Origin: Marinicella pacifica
GTDB taxonomy: Bacteria; Pseudomonadota; Gammaproteobacteria; Xanthomonadales; Marinicellaceae
NCBI RefSeq assembly: GCF_014636635.1
Contig: NZ_BMEO01000005.1
Coordinates: 1-64,000, forward strand
DNA length: 64,000 nucleotides
Reading direction: 5' to 3'
Part shown: in pieces, positions 8,017-16,980 of the stretch
Layout of the letters: each line of letters starts with the position of its first letter
Position numbering within the stretch: the stretch's first letter is position 1
Position numbers and translations under genes: made by a program
The notes under the pieces: model-generated
What the model was told of the DNA's origin: nothing
What the model saw: the letters and a program-made list of their open reading frames with translations, nothing else
Database searches by the model: none

Positions 8017-8925
8017 ATGGCACGGGTCTTAAGTGAAGGCACCCGCGGCCATGAAATACAAAGCATCACACTGGCCAAAGCACTGGCACATCAATACCAA
8101 CTCGAACACATCACCGTGCCTGCGCCCTGGCGTTGGGCCTTACCGTATCGCATGATGGGTCTTGGACAGCGCATTCGGTCACAATTCAGTGAATCAGGGG
8201 TATCATCCCGGCTTATTATCAGCACCGGTCGACAGATGGCCGGGGTGGGCCGTTGGCTGAAAAAAAACAGTCCGTCTGAAGCCAAACATGTGCATATCCT
8301 GAACCCGGGCTATTATTTCCAGGACATCGATGTGGTACTGGTTCCGCAACATGACCGTCACCGGTACCCCAATGCCATTACATTTCGGGGCAATTTACAC
8401 CCTTTTAATAATCAGTGGTTTAAACAACATGCTCGGATCCAAAACAAAGCCACCATCGCCCTGTTTATCGGCAATCCGGGAAACACTTATTTTAAGCAGC
8501 AATTTAAAGCTGATTTACAACGAATACGTGAGGTTTTTAAATCATTCAAGCTATTTTTATGCGGCTCGCCCAGACTCAACCATGAAACACAAGGCTTTAT
8601 ACGCGGCTTAATGAAACCCGCTGAATCGCTATGGCTTGATGTGTGCGATGGTGACAACCCCTATCAGACGTTATTGGCCAATGCCGATAAAATATTCGTT
8701 ACAGCCGACAGTATTAATATGATGAATGAAGCCGGTGCCTCGTCCGCAGCCGTCACTTTACTGGCTAGGGATTATATTCCTTCTAAAAAACACCAGCGCT
8801 TTATGCAGTCGATTGAATATCGCTTATCTGATTTTGAGGGTTTGGATAAAGCCCAACCCCTGCCCGATCCGGTGAAAGAATTACTGGAAAACACGGATTT
8901 ATTAAAACGACTCGAACTCGCCTGA
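8017..8925 (+). CDS. ELM1/GtrOC1-like family protein (putative nucleotide-diphospho-sugar transferase)
   Basis: About 302 residues resembling the mitochondrial fission ELM1-like family (PF06258), which in bacteria is often beside LPS genes and has a GT-B-like fold. Family blocks seen are 'VLSEGTRGHEIQS' at the N terminus, 'ISTGRQMAGVGRWL', 'VPQHDRHRYPNAI', 'IGNPGN' and 'VTADSINMMNEAGAS' near residue 240. ATG at 8017 is preferred; an in-frame TTG at 8002 is possible. A candidate -10 TATAAT lies at 7967-7972. It diverges from the zinc-finger/GT operon and overlaps trmH tail to tail by 24 bp. The biochemical role is unproven. Confidence 0.82.
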   Translation: MARVLSEGTRGHEIQSITLAKALAHQYQLEHITVPAPWRWALPYRMMGLGQRIRSQFSESGVSSRLIISTGRQMAGVGRWLKKNSPSEAKHVHILNPGYYFQDIDVVLVPQHDRHRYPNAITFRGNLHPFNNQWFKQHARIQNKATIALFIGNPGNTYFKQQFKADLQRIREVFKSFKLFLCGSPRLNHETQGFIRGLMKPAESLWLDVCDGDNPYQTLLANADKIFVTADSINMMNEAGASSAAVTLLARDYIPSKKHQRFMQSIEYRLSDFEGLDKAQPLPDPVKELLENTDLLKRLELA

Positions 8926-9552
8926 AGCATCCAATGGCGGATAATCACGGTCTTGTTCCTGACACAATTCAGCCACCCTCGGCCAGCACCATTCAAACAA
9001 TGTTTTACGATAGGTTTCTTCATCAAGGCGAATGTTGTCATAAAGCCCGGCAGCCAGACGCTGCCGTTGGGCTTCGTACAGCATAATGGCACAGGCCACT
9101 GAGACATTTAAGGACTCCACCATGCCCTGCATCGGAATAATCACATGCTGATCGACCTGTTGTGCGGTTTTTGGGTTTAACCCTTCCAGTTCCGCACCCA
9201 TCACCAGCGCGGTGGGTCGGGTGAAATCAATGGCTCGAAAATCAACGGCTTCATCGGATAAATGCGCCGCCAGTAACTGATAGCCCTGGTTTTTTAATAC
9301 CGGGCCAATTTCGGAAAAATGATTGTGACGGTGGGCATAAACATATTTTTCCGAGCCTTTACCGGTATTGGTCAGTTCCCTGTAGCGCTCCGTTACCGGA
9401 ATATAATGCGCCTCAAACACCCCCACCGCATCGCAGGTGCGAATAATGGCATTAAAATTATGCGGTTTATGCACCCCATCCATCACCACCGTCAGATCCG
9501 GCTGACGTTGATCGAGGACTTTTTTTAAGGTGGCAAAGCGTTGTGGTGTCAT
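8902..9552 (-). CDS. trmH: tRNA (guanosine(18)-2'-O)-methyltransferase TrmH
   Basis: A 216-residue SPOUT-class methyltransferase that 2'-O-methylates G18 in the tRNA D-loop using SAM. Recognisable blocks are 'MDGVHKPHNFNAIIRTCDAVGV' (motif 1, catalytic Arg within 'IIRTCDA'), 'LVMGAELEGL' (motif 2) and 'IPMQGMVESLNVSVACAIMLYEA' (motif 3, knot). Following 'YRKTLFEWCWPRVAELCQ' is the usual TrmH C-terminal extension. Length fits E. coli TrmH (about 229). It converges on and overlaps the ELM1-like gene by 24 bp. Confidence 0.95.
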   Translation of the reverse strand: MTPQRFATLKKVLDQRQPDLTVVMDGVHKPHNFNAIIRTCDAVGVFEAHYIPVTERYRELTNTGKGSEKYVYAHRHNHFSEIGPVLKNQGYQLLAAHLSDEAVDFRAIDFTRPTALVMGAELEGLNPKTAQQVDQHVIIPMQGMVESLNVSVACAIMLYEAQRQRLAAGLYDNIRLDEETYRKTLFEWCWPRVAELCQEQDRDYPPLDASGEFESF

Positions 9553-9571
9553 GATGGTATTTTACACAATA

Positions 9572-9602
9572 AAAAAAGCAGCTGATGAACAGCTGCTTTT
9601 TT
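9572..9602 (-). terminator. Rho-independent terminator after the secreted Ig-like protein gene
   Basis: A perfect 13-bp stem AAAAAAGCAGCTG / CAGCTGCTTTTTT with a five-base loop. On the minus strand the stem is followed by a T-run, placing it 20 bp beyond the stop of the gene at 9622-11610. It also separates that gene from trmH. Confidence 0.85.
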
Positions 9603-9621
9603 AGTTTTGTAATTCTACATT

Positions 9622-11610
9622 TTAATCAGGTGGGTTTTGAGAACATGTTACTACGATATCATCAATATGAACATTACTTATCGTTCCTGTAATGGTATCA
9701 GGGTCAACCTGGTTGCTTTTAACTGAACTAATATCACAATTATAGTCTGATGATTCATTAGTTACGATGATTTTGTAATTAAACTGACTAACCGCATCGT
9801 AACTAAAACTAAATGTCACTGGATTATTGTTCTGACTATTGTTGTAATAGTTTTCAATAGGCGCATCACCATTGCCCGCATCTAATAAATCCAGAATTAC
9901 GTATTTGTTTGCCTGCAAACCATTAATCACACCACTGAAATTAAACACAGGTGGCGCCGATATTATGGTCAATGGCTGCCAATCAGAAACATCACAACCG
10001 TGTTGTGGGTTGAAATTGGGATCGTTGCTGTCGCAACCATCAACACCATTTACACCACCATTGTCATGTACCCGAATTCTAACCTCGGCTGTGCCATACG
10101 CTCCATTGTTTGTGTGAACTGTAACTTCACCGGTAACTGCATCAATCTTAACTGCAGAGCCACTTCCGAAGGTATCCAGTAAATTGTCGCTGTTATTGAC
10201 AATTTCTACCTCATATTTTTTTACTGCCTGATGAGCTTCGTTGGGACCCGGATTAAAACTATCAATAATAAACTCATCATCCCAGACGCCTGCAATTTGA
10301 TTGCCACCACCGTTGCCGACAGGTGACGTACAGGTCATTTCATTGTTTTGCTCATTAATGGTTAATTCTGCACAATTCATAGCAAAACTGGGTGCATCGT
10401 TGACCGGCGTAATTTCCACATCAAATGTCAGGGGTGTGGTCAAACCACCGGCATCTTTAACATTTACCGTCACTTGTTCGGGATTATCTGTATAGGCATC
10501 AGCCACTGGAGATACTTCCAGGGTCATGGTGCCATCAAAACCATCGGCCACAAACGGACCTTTCACGACATTAACTTTGCCACCCTGTTGTTCGTCTACG
10601 GTAACAGTTAAGTTAGCCGCCGGTGTTTGCAAATCAGAATAGCGAATTTCGAAGGTTTGTGACGTGGCTTCATCTTCATAAAAAGAAGTTAAGGCCGGTG
10701 GTGCCACTTCCCAGGTTACTGTCGGAGGATCATTGTTTTCCACCAACACCGTTTTTGAAACGGTGATGGGATTGGTGGTAAAGTGAGGGCCTGATAATGT
10801 TCGGGGTAAAAAATCACCGTTATGACCATCGGTCAAAAACACACCGGCCATAAAATCCAACTCTTCACCGGTGGCTGAGTTTGGATCAACTGTTTGGGTC
10901 ACATCCAAGGTAAAGGTTCCGCCTGAAAACAACTGAATGCCTTTGATAACACCTGAATCGTCATAAAGAGGGACTGAGCACACCACCAACGAATCACTAT
11001 CATTACATTCTCTTTGGTTAGCCGCTGCCATATAAGCATTGTGCAGACCACTGTTGTGGTCCCAGTATTCAATTAAGTCAAAATAAACCGATTGTGCGGT
11101 GGGGTTACTAAATTCAATTTGGTAGTTAATCTGCTGGCCCGGTGAAACAACACTGGGTAAACCGATGTAGTTGACTGTGGCAGTCGTTTGGGTGGCGGGT
11201 TCAAAAGCGGATTTAAAAATCAAGTCAAAATCACCGGATACCGAGCTCACACACAGGGCTTTAGCAGGATTGTCGGTGGCTAAAAACAACTGACCATTGT
11301 TAACCTCATACTCGGCATCTGAGGCAAAATACAAGCCTTCATTTGAAGCAAAGCCTTTCATTTCATCATTGGGGTCAAAGATTTTAAGTTTGGTCAAACT
11401 GCCCGTGTTATAACCAGGTGCCTGATTACACAATATAGGACGGTCTAAGCTGACTTCGATGGTGTTATTATTTAAATCATAGTTGGTGCTTCCAACCATA
11501 CCCAGTGGTGAAGAGCTATCTAAAATCAATTTGACACCGGCGTGGGCTGTCGCCAGACCCAAGAAGACCAGTGACAGTATACCGAGGGTTAAGACTGTGT
11601 TTTTTTGCAT
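9622..11610 (-). CDS. Secreted repeat protein with Ig/cadherin-like beta-sandwich segments
   Basis: A 662-residue protein with a clear signal peptide ending at 'LATAHA' (residue about 24). The mature part is rich in Asp, Asn, Thr and Val. It contains 'ENNDPPTVTWEVAPP', 'VSPVADAYTDNPEQVTVNVKDAGGLTTPLTFDVEITPVNDAP' (key pattern: VNDAP at the end of a strand) and 'VRIRVHDNGGVNGVDGCDSNDP', typical of Ca-binding cadherin/VCBS-like domains. Several Cys pairs suggest disulfides. No catalytic motif, lipobox or sorting tail was seen. It is probably exported to the periplasm or cell surface, possibly adhesive; function unassigned. A terminator lies just downstream. Confidence 0.8.
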   Translation of the reverse strand: MQKNTVLTLGILSLVFLGLATAHAGVKLILDSSSPLGMVGSTNYDLNNNTIEVSLDRPILCNQAPGYNTGSLTKLKIFDPNDEMKGFASNEGLYFASDAEYEVNNGQLFLATDNPAKALCVSSVSGDFDLIFKSAFEPATQTTATVNYIGLPSVVSPGQQINYQIEFSNPTAQSVYFDLIEYWDHNSGLHNAYMAAANQRECNDSDSLVVCSVPLYDDSGVIKGIQLFSGGTFTLDVTQTVDPNSATGEELDFMAGVFLTDGHNGDFLPRTLSGPHFTTNPITVSKTVLVENNDPPTVTWEVAPPALTSFYEDEATSQTFEIRYSDLQTPAANLTVTVDEQQGGKVNVVKGPFVADGFDGTMTLEVSPVADAYTDNPEQVTVNVKDAGGLTTPLTFDVEITPVNDAPSFAMNCAELTINEQNNEMTCTSPVGNGGGNQIAGVWDDEFIIDSFNPGPNEAHQAVKKYEVEIVNNSDNLLDTFGSGSAVKIDAVTGEVTVHTNNGAYGTAEVRIRVHDNGGVNGVDGCDSNDPNFNPQHGCDVSDWQPLTIISAPPVFNFSGVINGLQANKYVILDLLDAGNGDAPIENYYNNSQNNNPVTFSFSYDAVSQFNYKIIVTNESSDYNCDISSVKSNQVDPDTITGTISNVHIDDIVVTCSQNPPD

Positions 11611-11800
11611 GGTACTACCTATGGTTGTTTGCGTTTTTTTGACTATCCGGCTTATTTTACAATTTTTTAGGGCTCTGGTGTTAAAAGTTTGTTATACACC
11701 TTAAAAACACCTTAAAAAACCGTAAAAAAACAGAGTTTTTTGCGATTTTCTCATTTCATTACTTATAATAAGCCTTAAATTGACTTTTTTAAACCTATTT

Positions 11801-12265
11801 ATGAACTTAACCATTAAAAACACTTGCTTCACCCTGACGCTGTTATTGTCATTCTCGATCATGGCCCAAGACATCGACTTTAGCCAGATGTCGGAATCTG
11901 AACAACAAGTCACCGGCATTCACAAATTGTCCGCATCTGAGCAAGAGGCCTTGCTGCGCTGGATTACCCAGAAGCAACAAGCCTTAATGATGGCCGAACG
12001 CAAAAAAAACCTCGGTTTAAAAGACACACTGCGCAACATGGACGAAAGTACTGTTAAAGCCCGGCTGGACAATCATTACAGCAACGCCATCGGCGATCAG
12101 TTTTATCAACTCAGTAATGGCCAAATCTGGAAACAAACGTCCTCAGGCCGAATCACAATTGATAAAAACGGCCCTCAAATCATCACCATCGAACCGGGCT
12201 TTATGGGTTCATGGACCCTCACAGGGGATGGTAACCGCAGTGTTAAAGTGAAACGTATCAAGTAA
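11801..12265 (+). CDS. Hypothetical secreted protein
   Basis: About 154 residues. The ATG at 11801 gives a good signal peptide (charged start, hydrophobic 'FTLTLLLSFSI', cleavage near 'MAQ'); an in-frame TTG at 11780 would add seven residues. The mature protein has a helical, Glu/Gln/Lys-rich middle section ('SASEQEALLRWITQKQQALMMAERKK') and a C-terminal segment 'FYQLSNGQIWKQTSSGRITI' reminiscent of small periplasmic proteins that repeat W-K-Q patterns. No known family was recognised. It ends 13 bp before the sugar dehydrogenase gene and is probably co-transcribed with it. Confidence 0.75.
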   Translation: MNLTIKNTCFTLTLLLSFSIMAQDIDFSQMSESEQQVTGIHKLSASEQEALLRWITQKQQALMMAERKKNLGLKDTLRNMDESTVKARLDNHYSNAIGDQFYQLSNGQIWKQTSSGRITIDKNGPQIITIEPGFMGSWTLTGDGNRSVKVKRIK

Positions 12266-12278
12266 GAGGTCATGAGCC

Positions 12279-13511
12279 ATGATTAAAAAATTCTTTCAAA
12301 TTTATCTACTTATCCATGTCATGTGGCTCAATTTTTCTCATGCTCAGGTACCCGGCGGTTTGTATTTAACCGAAGTCGCCAATATTCCCAACAACATGGG
12401 CATTCGTTCTGCTTACGATGGCAGCGGTCGGCTGTTTACCGCCACGCAGGATGGCACCATACGAATTATTGATGCCAATGGTCAGTTGCTCAGTACGCCG
12501 TTTTTGGATATCAGTGCATTGGTCAGATCAGGCGGTGAACAAGGGCTATTAGGCCTCGCTTTTCACCCCAACTACAATCAAAATGGCTATTTCTTTGTCA
12601 ATTACACCAAAGAGTCGCCTAATCAGGGTGACACCCTTATTGTTCGCTATCAGGTCTCTGCCAACCCGGATATTGCCGACCCTAATTCGGCCACGATTCT
12701 GATGCGCATTGAACAGGATTTCGGCAACCACAACGGCGGCAATATTCTGTTCGGACCCGACGGTTATCTCTACATCGGCATGGGCGATGGCGGTAGCGGC
12801 AATGATCCCAACAACCGCAGTCAGGACATGACCCAGCTTTTGGGTAAAATGCTCCGCATTGATGTGGATGGCAGTTTACAACAAGGCGATGAAGCCTGTG
12901 GTTTGGAACCTGGCCCGTATGGCATCCCCAATGACAATCCTTTTGTGGCAACTAACAATACCTGCGATGAAATATGGGCATCGGGTTTACGCAACCCCTG
13001 GCGTTGGAGTTTTGACCGTGTCACCGGCGATATATACATTGCGGATGTGGGTCAAAGCAACTGGGAAGAAGTGAATTTTCAACCGGCCAATTCTTCAGGT
13101 GGTGAGAACTATGGCTGGCGTTGTCGTGAAGGTTTTCATGAAAACACTCATCCCAATGCGACTTGCAACCCGCCGCTGCCAACATTCACCGATCCGATCA
13201 TCGAGCAGGCCCATACGGATGGCAATTGCTCCATAACAGGTGGTTATAACTACCGCGGTCCGGTGACCGGTTTACAAGACCACTACATTTTTACCGACTA
13301 TTGCAAAAGCCAGTTGACGCTGGTGACATACAGTCAAAATCAGTGGACAACCACAGAATGGAACCCCGCCATCAATCCAACCGGCGTCACCAGTTTTGGC
13401 GAGGACCATTTAGGCCATGTTTACATTACTTCACAAAGTGGCCCGATATATCGCATTGATGGGCCGATCGCCGATTTGATCTTTCAAAACGGATTTGAAG
13501 CGATTCCCTAA
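12279..13511 (+). CDS. PQQ-dependent sugar dehydrogenase family protein (soluble aldose dehydrogenase type)
   Basis: A 410-residue secreted beta-propeller of the glucose/sorbosone dehydrogenase family; members oxidise aldoses in the periplasm with PQQ. A signal peptide ends near 'FSHA'. Family blocks include '[15 protein letters not shown]' (catalytic His region), '[23 protein letters not shown]', '[13 protein letters not shown]' and '[12 protein letters not shown]'. The C terminus ends '[12 protein letters not shown]', a tail shared with the peptidase at 14710-16107 and not part of the propeller. AGAGG precedes the ATG. It converges on ychF with a 4-bp overlap. Substrate is not predictable. 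Confidence 0.9.
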   Translation: MIKKFFQIYLLIHVMWLNFSHAQVPGGLYLTEVANIPNNMGIRSAYDGSGRLFTATQDGTIRIIDANGQLLSTPFLDISALVRSGGEQGLLGLAFHPNYNQNGYFFVNYTKESPNQGDTLIVRYQVSANPDIADPNSATILMRIEQDFGNHNGGNILFGPDGYLYIGMGDGGSGNDPNNRSQDMTQLLGKMLRIDVDGSLQQGDEACGLEPGPYGIPNDNPFVATNNTCDEIWASGLRNPWRWSFDRVTGDIYIADVGQSNWEEVNFQPANSSGGENYGWRCREGFHENTHPNATCNPPLPTFTDPIIEQAHTDGNCSITGGYNYRGPVTGLQDHYIFTDYCKSQLTLVTYSQNQWTTTEWNPAINPTGVTSFGEDHLGHVYITSQSGPIYRIDGPIADLIFQNGFEAIP

Positions 13512-14599
13512 ACGTTAAATCGAAAATGCAAGACATCGCCTTCTTTAACAATATAGTCTTTGCCTTCTAAACGCAGTTTCCCGGCTTCCTTGCAGCCGGA
13601 TTCGCCACCGTATTGAATAAAATCATCAAAGGCCATGGTTTCGGCCCGAATAAAGCCTTTCTCAAAATCTGTATGAATCACGCCTGCTGCCTGTGGCGCG
13701 GTCATACCGGCCACAAAGGTCCAGGCCCGAACCTCTTTAACGCCGGCAGTAAAATAGGTATTTAAACCCAGCAATTCATAACCCGCGCGTATCACCCGAT
13801 TTAAACCGGCCTCTTTGAGTCCCATTTCCGCCAAAAATTCCGCTTTATCTTCGTCATCCAATAACGCGATTTCAGCTTCAATCGCGGCACACACCGGTAC
13901 CACAAGGGCGCCTTCCTCTTTGGCAAATTGGTTTAATGCATCCAATAACGGATTATCCTCAAAGCCCTGTTCATCCACATTGGCGATGTACATCATGGGT
14001 TTGGCGGTGATAAAACTGAATTCTTTCACCAACTGCCATTCTTCTTTACTCAAATCCAATGTGCGCAAAGCCAAACCTTCAGATAAATGCGCCGCTATTT
14101 TTTCCAGCACAGCGACACGTTTAAGGGCTTCTTTGTCTCCGGAGCGGGTTTTCTTTTGGGCCCGTTGCAGTGACCGTTCTGCGGACTCCAAGTCCGCCAG
14201 TGCCAGTTCAGTATTAATGGTTTCAATATCGGAAAGCGGATTGATTGTACCCGCCACATGCACCACATCCTCATCCACAAAACAGCGCGCCACATGGGCA
14301 ATGGCGTCTGTTTCCCGGATATGGGATAAAAACTGATTGCCCAGCCCTTCTCCTTTCGAAGCTCCGGCAACCAGACCGGCAATGTCCACAAACTCCATGG
14401 TGGTTGGCAGCACTTTCTGTGGTTTAACAATGGCCGCCAACCGGGTCAGTCGCGGATCAGGTACTTCAACAATCCCGACATTGGGATCAATGGTACAAAA
14501 CGGATAATTTTCCGCGGCAATTTCTGCTTTGGTTAAGGCATTGAATAAGGTTGATTTGCCGACATTGGGTAAGCCGACGATTCCACATTTGAATCCCAT
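13508..14599 (-). CDS. ychF: Ribosome-binding ATPase YchF (Obg-family)
   Basis: A 363-residue P-loop protein with G1 '[15 protein letters not shown]' at residues 8-22, G3 '[20 protein letters not shown]', a central coiled-coil hairpin (about 130-200) and the C-terminal TGS domain ending '[16 protein letters not shown]'. YchF binds ribosomes and prefers ATP over GTP; it is implicated in oxidative-stress responses. Length and sequence are ordinary for the family. It stands alone here, without the pth neighbour it often has. Confidence 0.97.
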   Translation of the reverse strand: MGFKCGIVGLPNVGKSTLFNALTKAEIAAENYPFCTIDPNVGIVEVPDPRLTRLAAIVKPQKVLPTTMEFVDIAGLVAGASKGEGLGNQFLSHIRETDAIAHVARCFVDEDVVHVAGTINPLSDIETINTELALADLESAERSLQRAQKKTRSGDKEALKRVAVLEKIAAHLSEGLALRTLDLSKEEWQLVKEFSFITAKPMMYIANVDEQGFEDNPLLDALNQFAKEEGALVVPVCAAIEAEIALLDDEDKAEFLAEMGLKEAGLNRVIRAGYELLGLNTYFTAGVKEVRAWTFVAGMTAPQAAGVIHTDFEKGFIRAETMAFDDFIQYGGESGCKEAGKLRLEGKDYIVKEGDVLHFRFNV

Positions 14600-14709
14600 A
14601 AAAAACGACCACTAAAACGAAGCGCCGCATTGTATCACATGGGCGCTTTTAAAGGATGAAAAAGGAAGGTGACAGCAAAGCCCGCTAAAATCAGCGTTTT
14701 AAAATACAA

Positions 14710-16107
14710 TCAGGGGGACTCAAAACCGTCTGCAAAAATCAAATCAGGCAATCCATATGGGCCATTTATTTGAATTTGAAAACCATCGGTCGTCACTGCC
14801 AACACTGACACTTGATAACCATCACGGGCATCATAAAAAGTCTCTCCCACTTTCCACATGACACCTTCAGTATCGGCATAATTAGCCGGTGGATTATCAC
14901 CATCAACCACCCAGGCCGGTTCATTTCTATTCCAATCAACGTGATGAACAATGACCGCATTACCGGGAAGGTTGGCTTCATAATTACCCACTTTTTTGCG
15001 CGCTTCAACGAAATAATTTGTGCCATCATTTAAGGGTATACGGATAAATCTCGGGTGTGGGCTGGAGGCTTTGGCGGTGTATTCCAGCGTGACAATTTGT
15101 TGACTACTCGGATTGGCAATATAACCCACCGCATCCGTTACCCAGCCCAAGTTATACTTGTATGACATATTAATGTGCTTTCCAAGAAGTCCATAAACCG
15201 GATCGTTGACACTGTAGCCACCGGAACTGCTCATCACGTCCCAGGGACTGTCATAGGGGTTACTGTCTCCATCAGAGTTATTGGCATGGGGCAAACCAAA
15301 ACCATGTCCCATTTCATGGGCAATGGTGCCCTGTTTGTGAATGGCCCAGGGCGGATTCCAGGTTACGCGCCACAACTTACTCAAACCATCCAAGGTTTCA
15401 TAACGCCCACCACCCCAGGCACAACAACCAAAGGTGTCATTAAACATCATATTGATGCCTTCATAAGCTTGGCCAAAACCGTTGTCACTAAAATCAACCA
15501 GCGCATCAACAGCCGCTATACAATCATCGAACATTTGACTCAAGTCAGGATCATTATTGACATCCAAATATTCATCCCTGTTTTTGGGCAAGGTCACCCA
15601 ATCATAAGCGTTCGACCCCACCACATTGATTTGATCATAAGACACTTCGCGCCAATAATGGTCTAAACCGGCCGGCAGGTTGGCGTACATATTCTGAAAA
15701 TAATTAAGTGGCTCAGTCTCGTTCGAACGATCCTTAAATTTACATAACACCGATACCCAGGGTTTGGTACCGAGTATAACAGCCTTCGGAGCCAAACCGC
15801 TTCGACTGAGATCCGGCTCAATAGAAAGAACTGATATTAAAGATTGATCCGAGTAAATTTGTTGATCATCGTCAATAATCACCTGTACAGGTTGATTCAA
15901 CAAAGAACGTATTGACTGCTGTGACAGTTTGGTTTGGGATATATCAAGCCGCCATGACCGGTCGTTCGAATTGAGGTAATAATTTATGCGGGCATCTTGG
16001 CTGTCAGCCTGTGGATCACCATAGACCTGAGTTAAAACACCTTCTAAGTGCTGTGAAAATACTGATGGGGCCATCAGAAACAGGGCAGTTAATATCAATG
16101 ATTTCAT
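14710..16107 (-). CDS. Secreted zinc metallopeptidase with HExxHxxGxxH-type site and C-terminal GFE tail
   Basis: About 465 residues with a signal peptide ending near 'SVFSQ'. The zinc site is 'AHEMGHGFGLPH' with H264, E265, H268 and H274. A Met-turn candidate 'PWDVMSSSGGY' follows about 20 residues later, placing it among metzincin-like peptidases related to the M6/M43 groups. A preceding 'CCAWGGGRY' hints at a disulfide. The protein ends 'GLPDLIFADGFESP', nearly the same tail as the sugar dehydrogenase at 12279-13511. ATG at 16107 is chosen over a TTG four codons upstream. It is predicted to be an extracellular or cell-surface protease; substrate unknown. Confidence 0.85.
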   Translation of the reverse strand: MKSLILTALFLMAPSVFSQHLEGVLTQVYGDPQADSQDARINYYLNSNDRSWRLDISQTKLSQQSIRSLLNQPVQVIIDDDQQIYSDQSLISVLSIEPDLSRSGLAPKAVILGTKPWVSVLCKFKDRSNETEPLNYFQNMYANLPAGLDHYWREVSYDQINVVGSNAYDWVTLPKNRDEYLDVNNDPDLSQMFDDCIAAVDALVDFSDNGFGQAYEGINMMFNDTFGCCAWGGGRYETLDGLSKLWRVTWNPPWAIHKQGTIAHEMGHGFGLPHANNSDGDSNPYDSPWDVMSSSGGYSVNDPVYGLLGKHINMSYKYNLGWVTDAVGYIANPSSQQIVTLEYTAKASSPHPRFIRIPLNDGTNYFVEARKKVGNYEANLPGNAVIVHHVDWNRNEPAWVVDGDNPPANYADTEGVMWKVGETFYDARDGYQVSVLAVTTDGFQIQINGPYGLPDLIFADGFESP

Positions 16108-16182
16108 TTTTTGACTCAAGCACAGGAAAGTCTGAACTTTAGTTTAACACCGGTCGGTTATTTTTGTAACAACTTCACATTT

Positions 16183-16980
16183 TTAGACTTTTGAACCATT
16201 TTGAGTGTGAGAAATAAACTTTTTAAGGGTGTTATACCAAAAATTAATTAAAGCATCGGCTTTATGTGACAATTTTTGTAAGCTTTCGGCATAAATCGAT
16301 TTGCCGTGTTCTAACTGAATGGCGTGGACATTTTTTTCAGGTTGACCGTAGTGGCGGGTGATGTAGCCACCTTTGAAGCGGTCGTTAATCACCCAGGAAT
16401 AGCGGTCTTGTTGAGATAAGGCGTCGGTAATGATATTTTGGTATTGCGCATCACAACTTTTGCCACCAAATGTGCCGACATTGATATGGGGTAAAAAGCC
16501 TTTAAAAAACCGGGGCACCACATCATCAATACTGTGGGCATCAATCAATAGGCAATAACCAAATCGGTTTTTGGCCCGGTCAATTAATTTCGCCAGTTCA
16601 TGGTGATAAGGCTGCCAGTATTTTTCAATGCGTTGTTTAATTTCTTGATCATCAGGTTCCCGGCCACTGCGGTACAAGGGCCGATCATCAAAGCCGGTGA
16701 TGGGACAAACACCGGTTTCCGACTGCCCCGGATACAAAGCATCGCCGCTTGCCGGGCGGTTTAAATCCACCACATAGCGGCTGTATTCGGCTTTAATCCG
16801 GGTGTGCGGCAAATCCTTAAAATCAAAAACCCGGGCGATTAAGTGATCACGATCCGGACAATCGGCAGCATAAGGCTGCAGGCGTTTGACCATGCCCGGT
16901 GCCATCTTGTCGCCGTCATGGGGCACGCTGATAACCAGCGGTGATGGCGCCCCGATTTCGCTTAGCGCAAAGACGGACAC
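16183..16980 (-). CDS. hutG: N-formylglutamate deformylase HutG
   Basis: A 265-residue N-formylglutamate amidohydrolase that releases formate and glutamate in the histidine degradation branch. Conserved blocks are 'PLVISVPHDGD' near the N terminus, 'EYSRYVVDLNRP' and 'LLIDAHSI' with likely metal-binding Asp/His, and 'IQLEHGKSIY'. Translation begins at GTG (16978-16980), overlapping the end of hutH by 19 bp, so it should be coupled to it. It is the last gene of hutUHG. Its presence suggests the pathway variant that goes through formylglutamate, with a HutF-type enzyme encoded elsewhere. Confidence 0.93.
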   Translation of the reverse strand: MSVFALSEIGAPSPLVISVPHDGDKMAPGMVKRLQPYAADCPDRDHLIARVFDFKDLPHTRIKAEYSRYVVDLNRPASGDALYPGQSETGVCPITGFDDRPLYRSGREPDDQEIKQRIEKYWQPYHHELAKLIDRAKNRFGYCLLIDAHSIDDVVPRFFKGFLPHINVGTFGGKSCDAQYQNIITDALSQQDRYSWVINDRFKGGYITRHYGQPEKNVHAIQLEHGKSIYAESLQKLSHKADALINFWYNTLKKFISHTQNGSKV

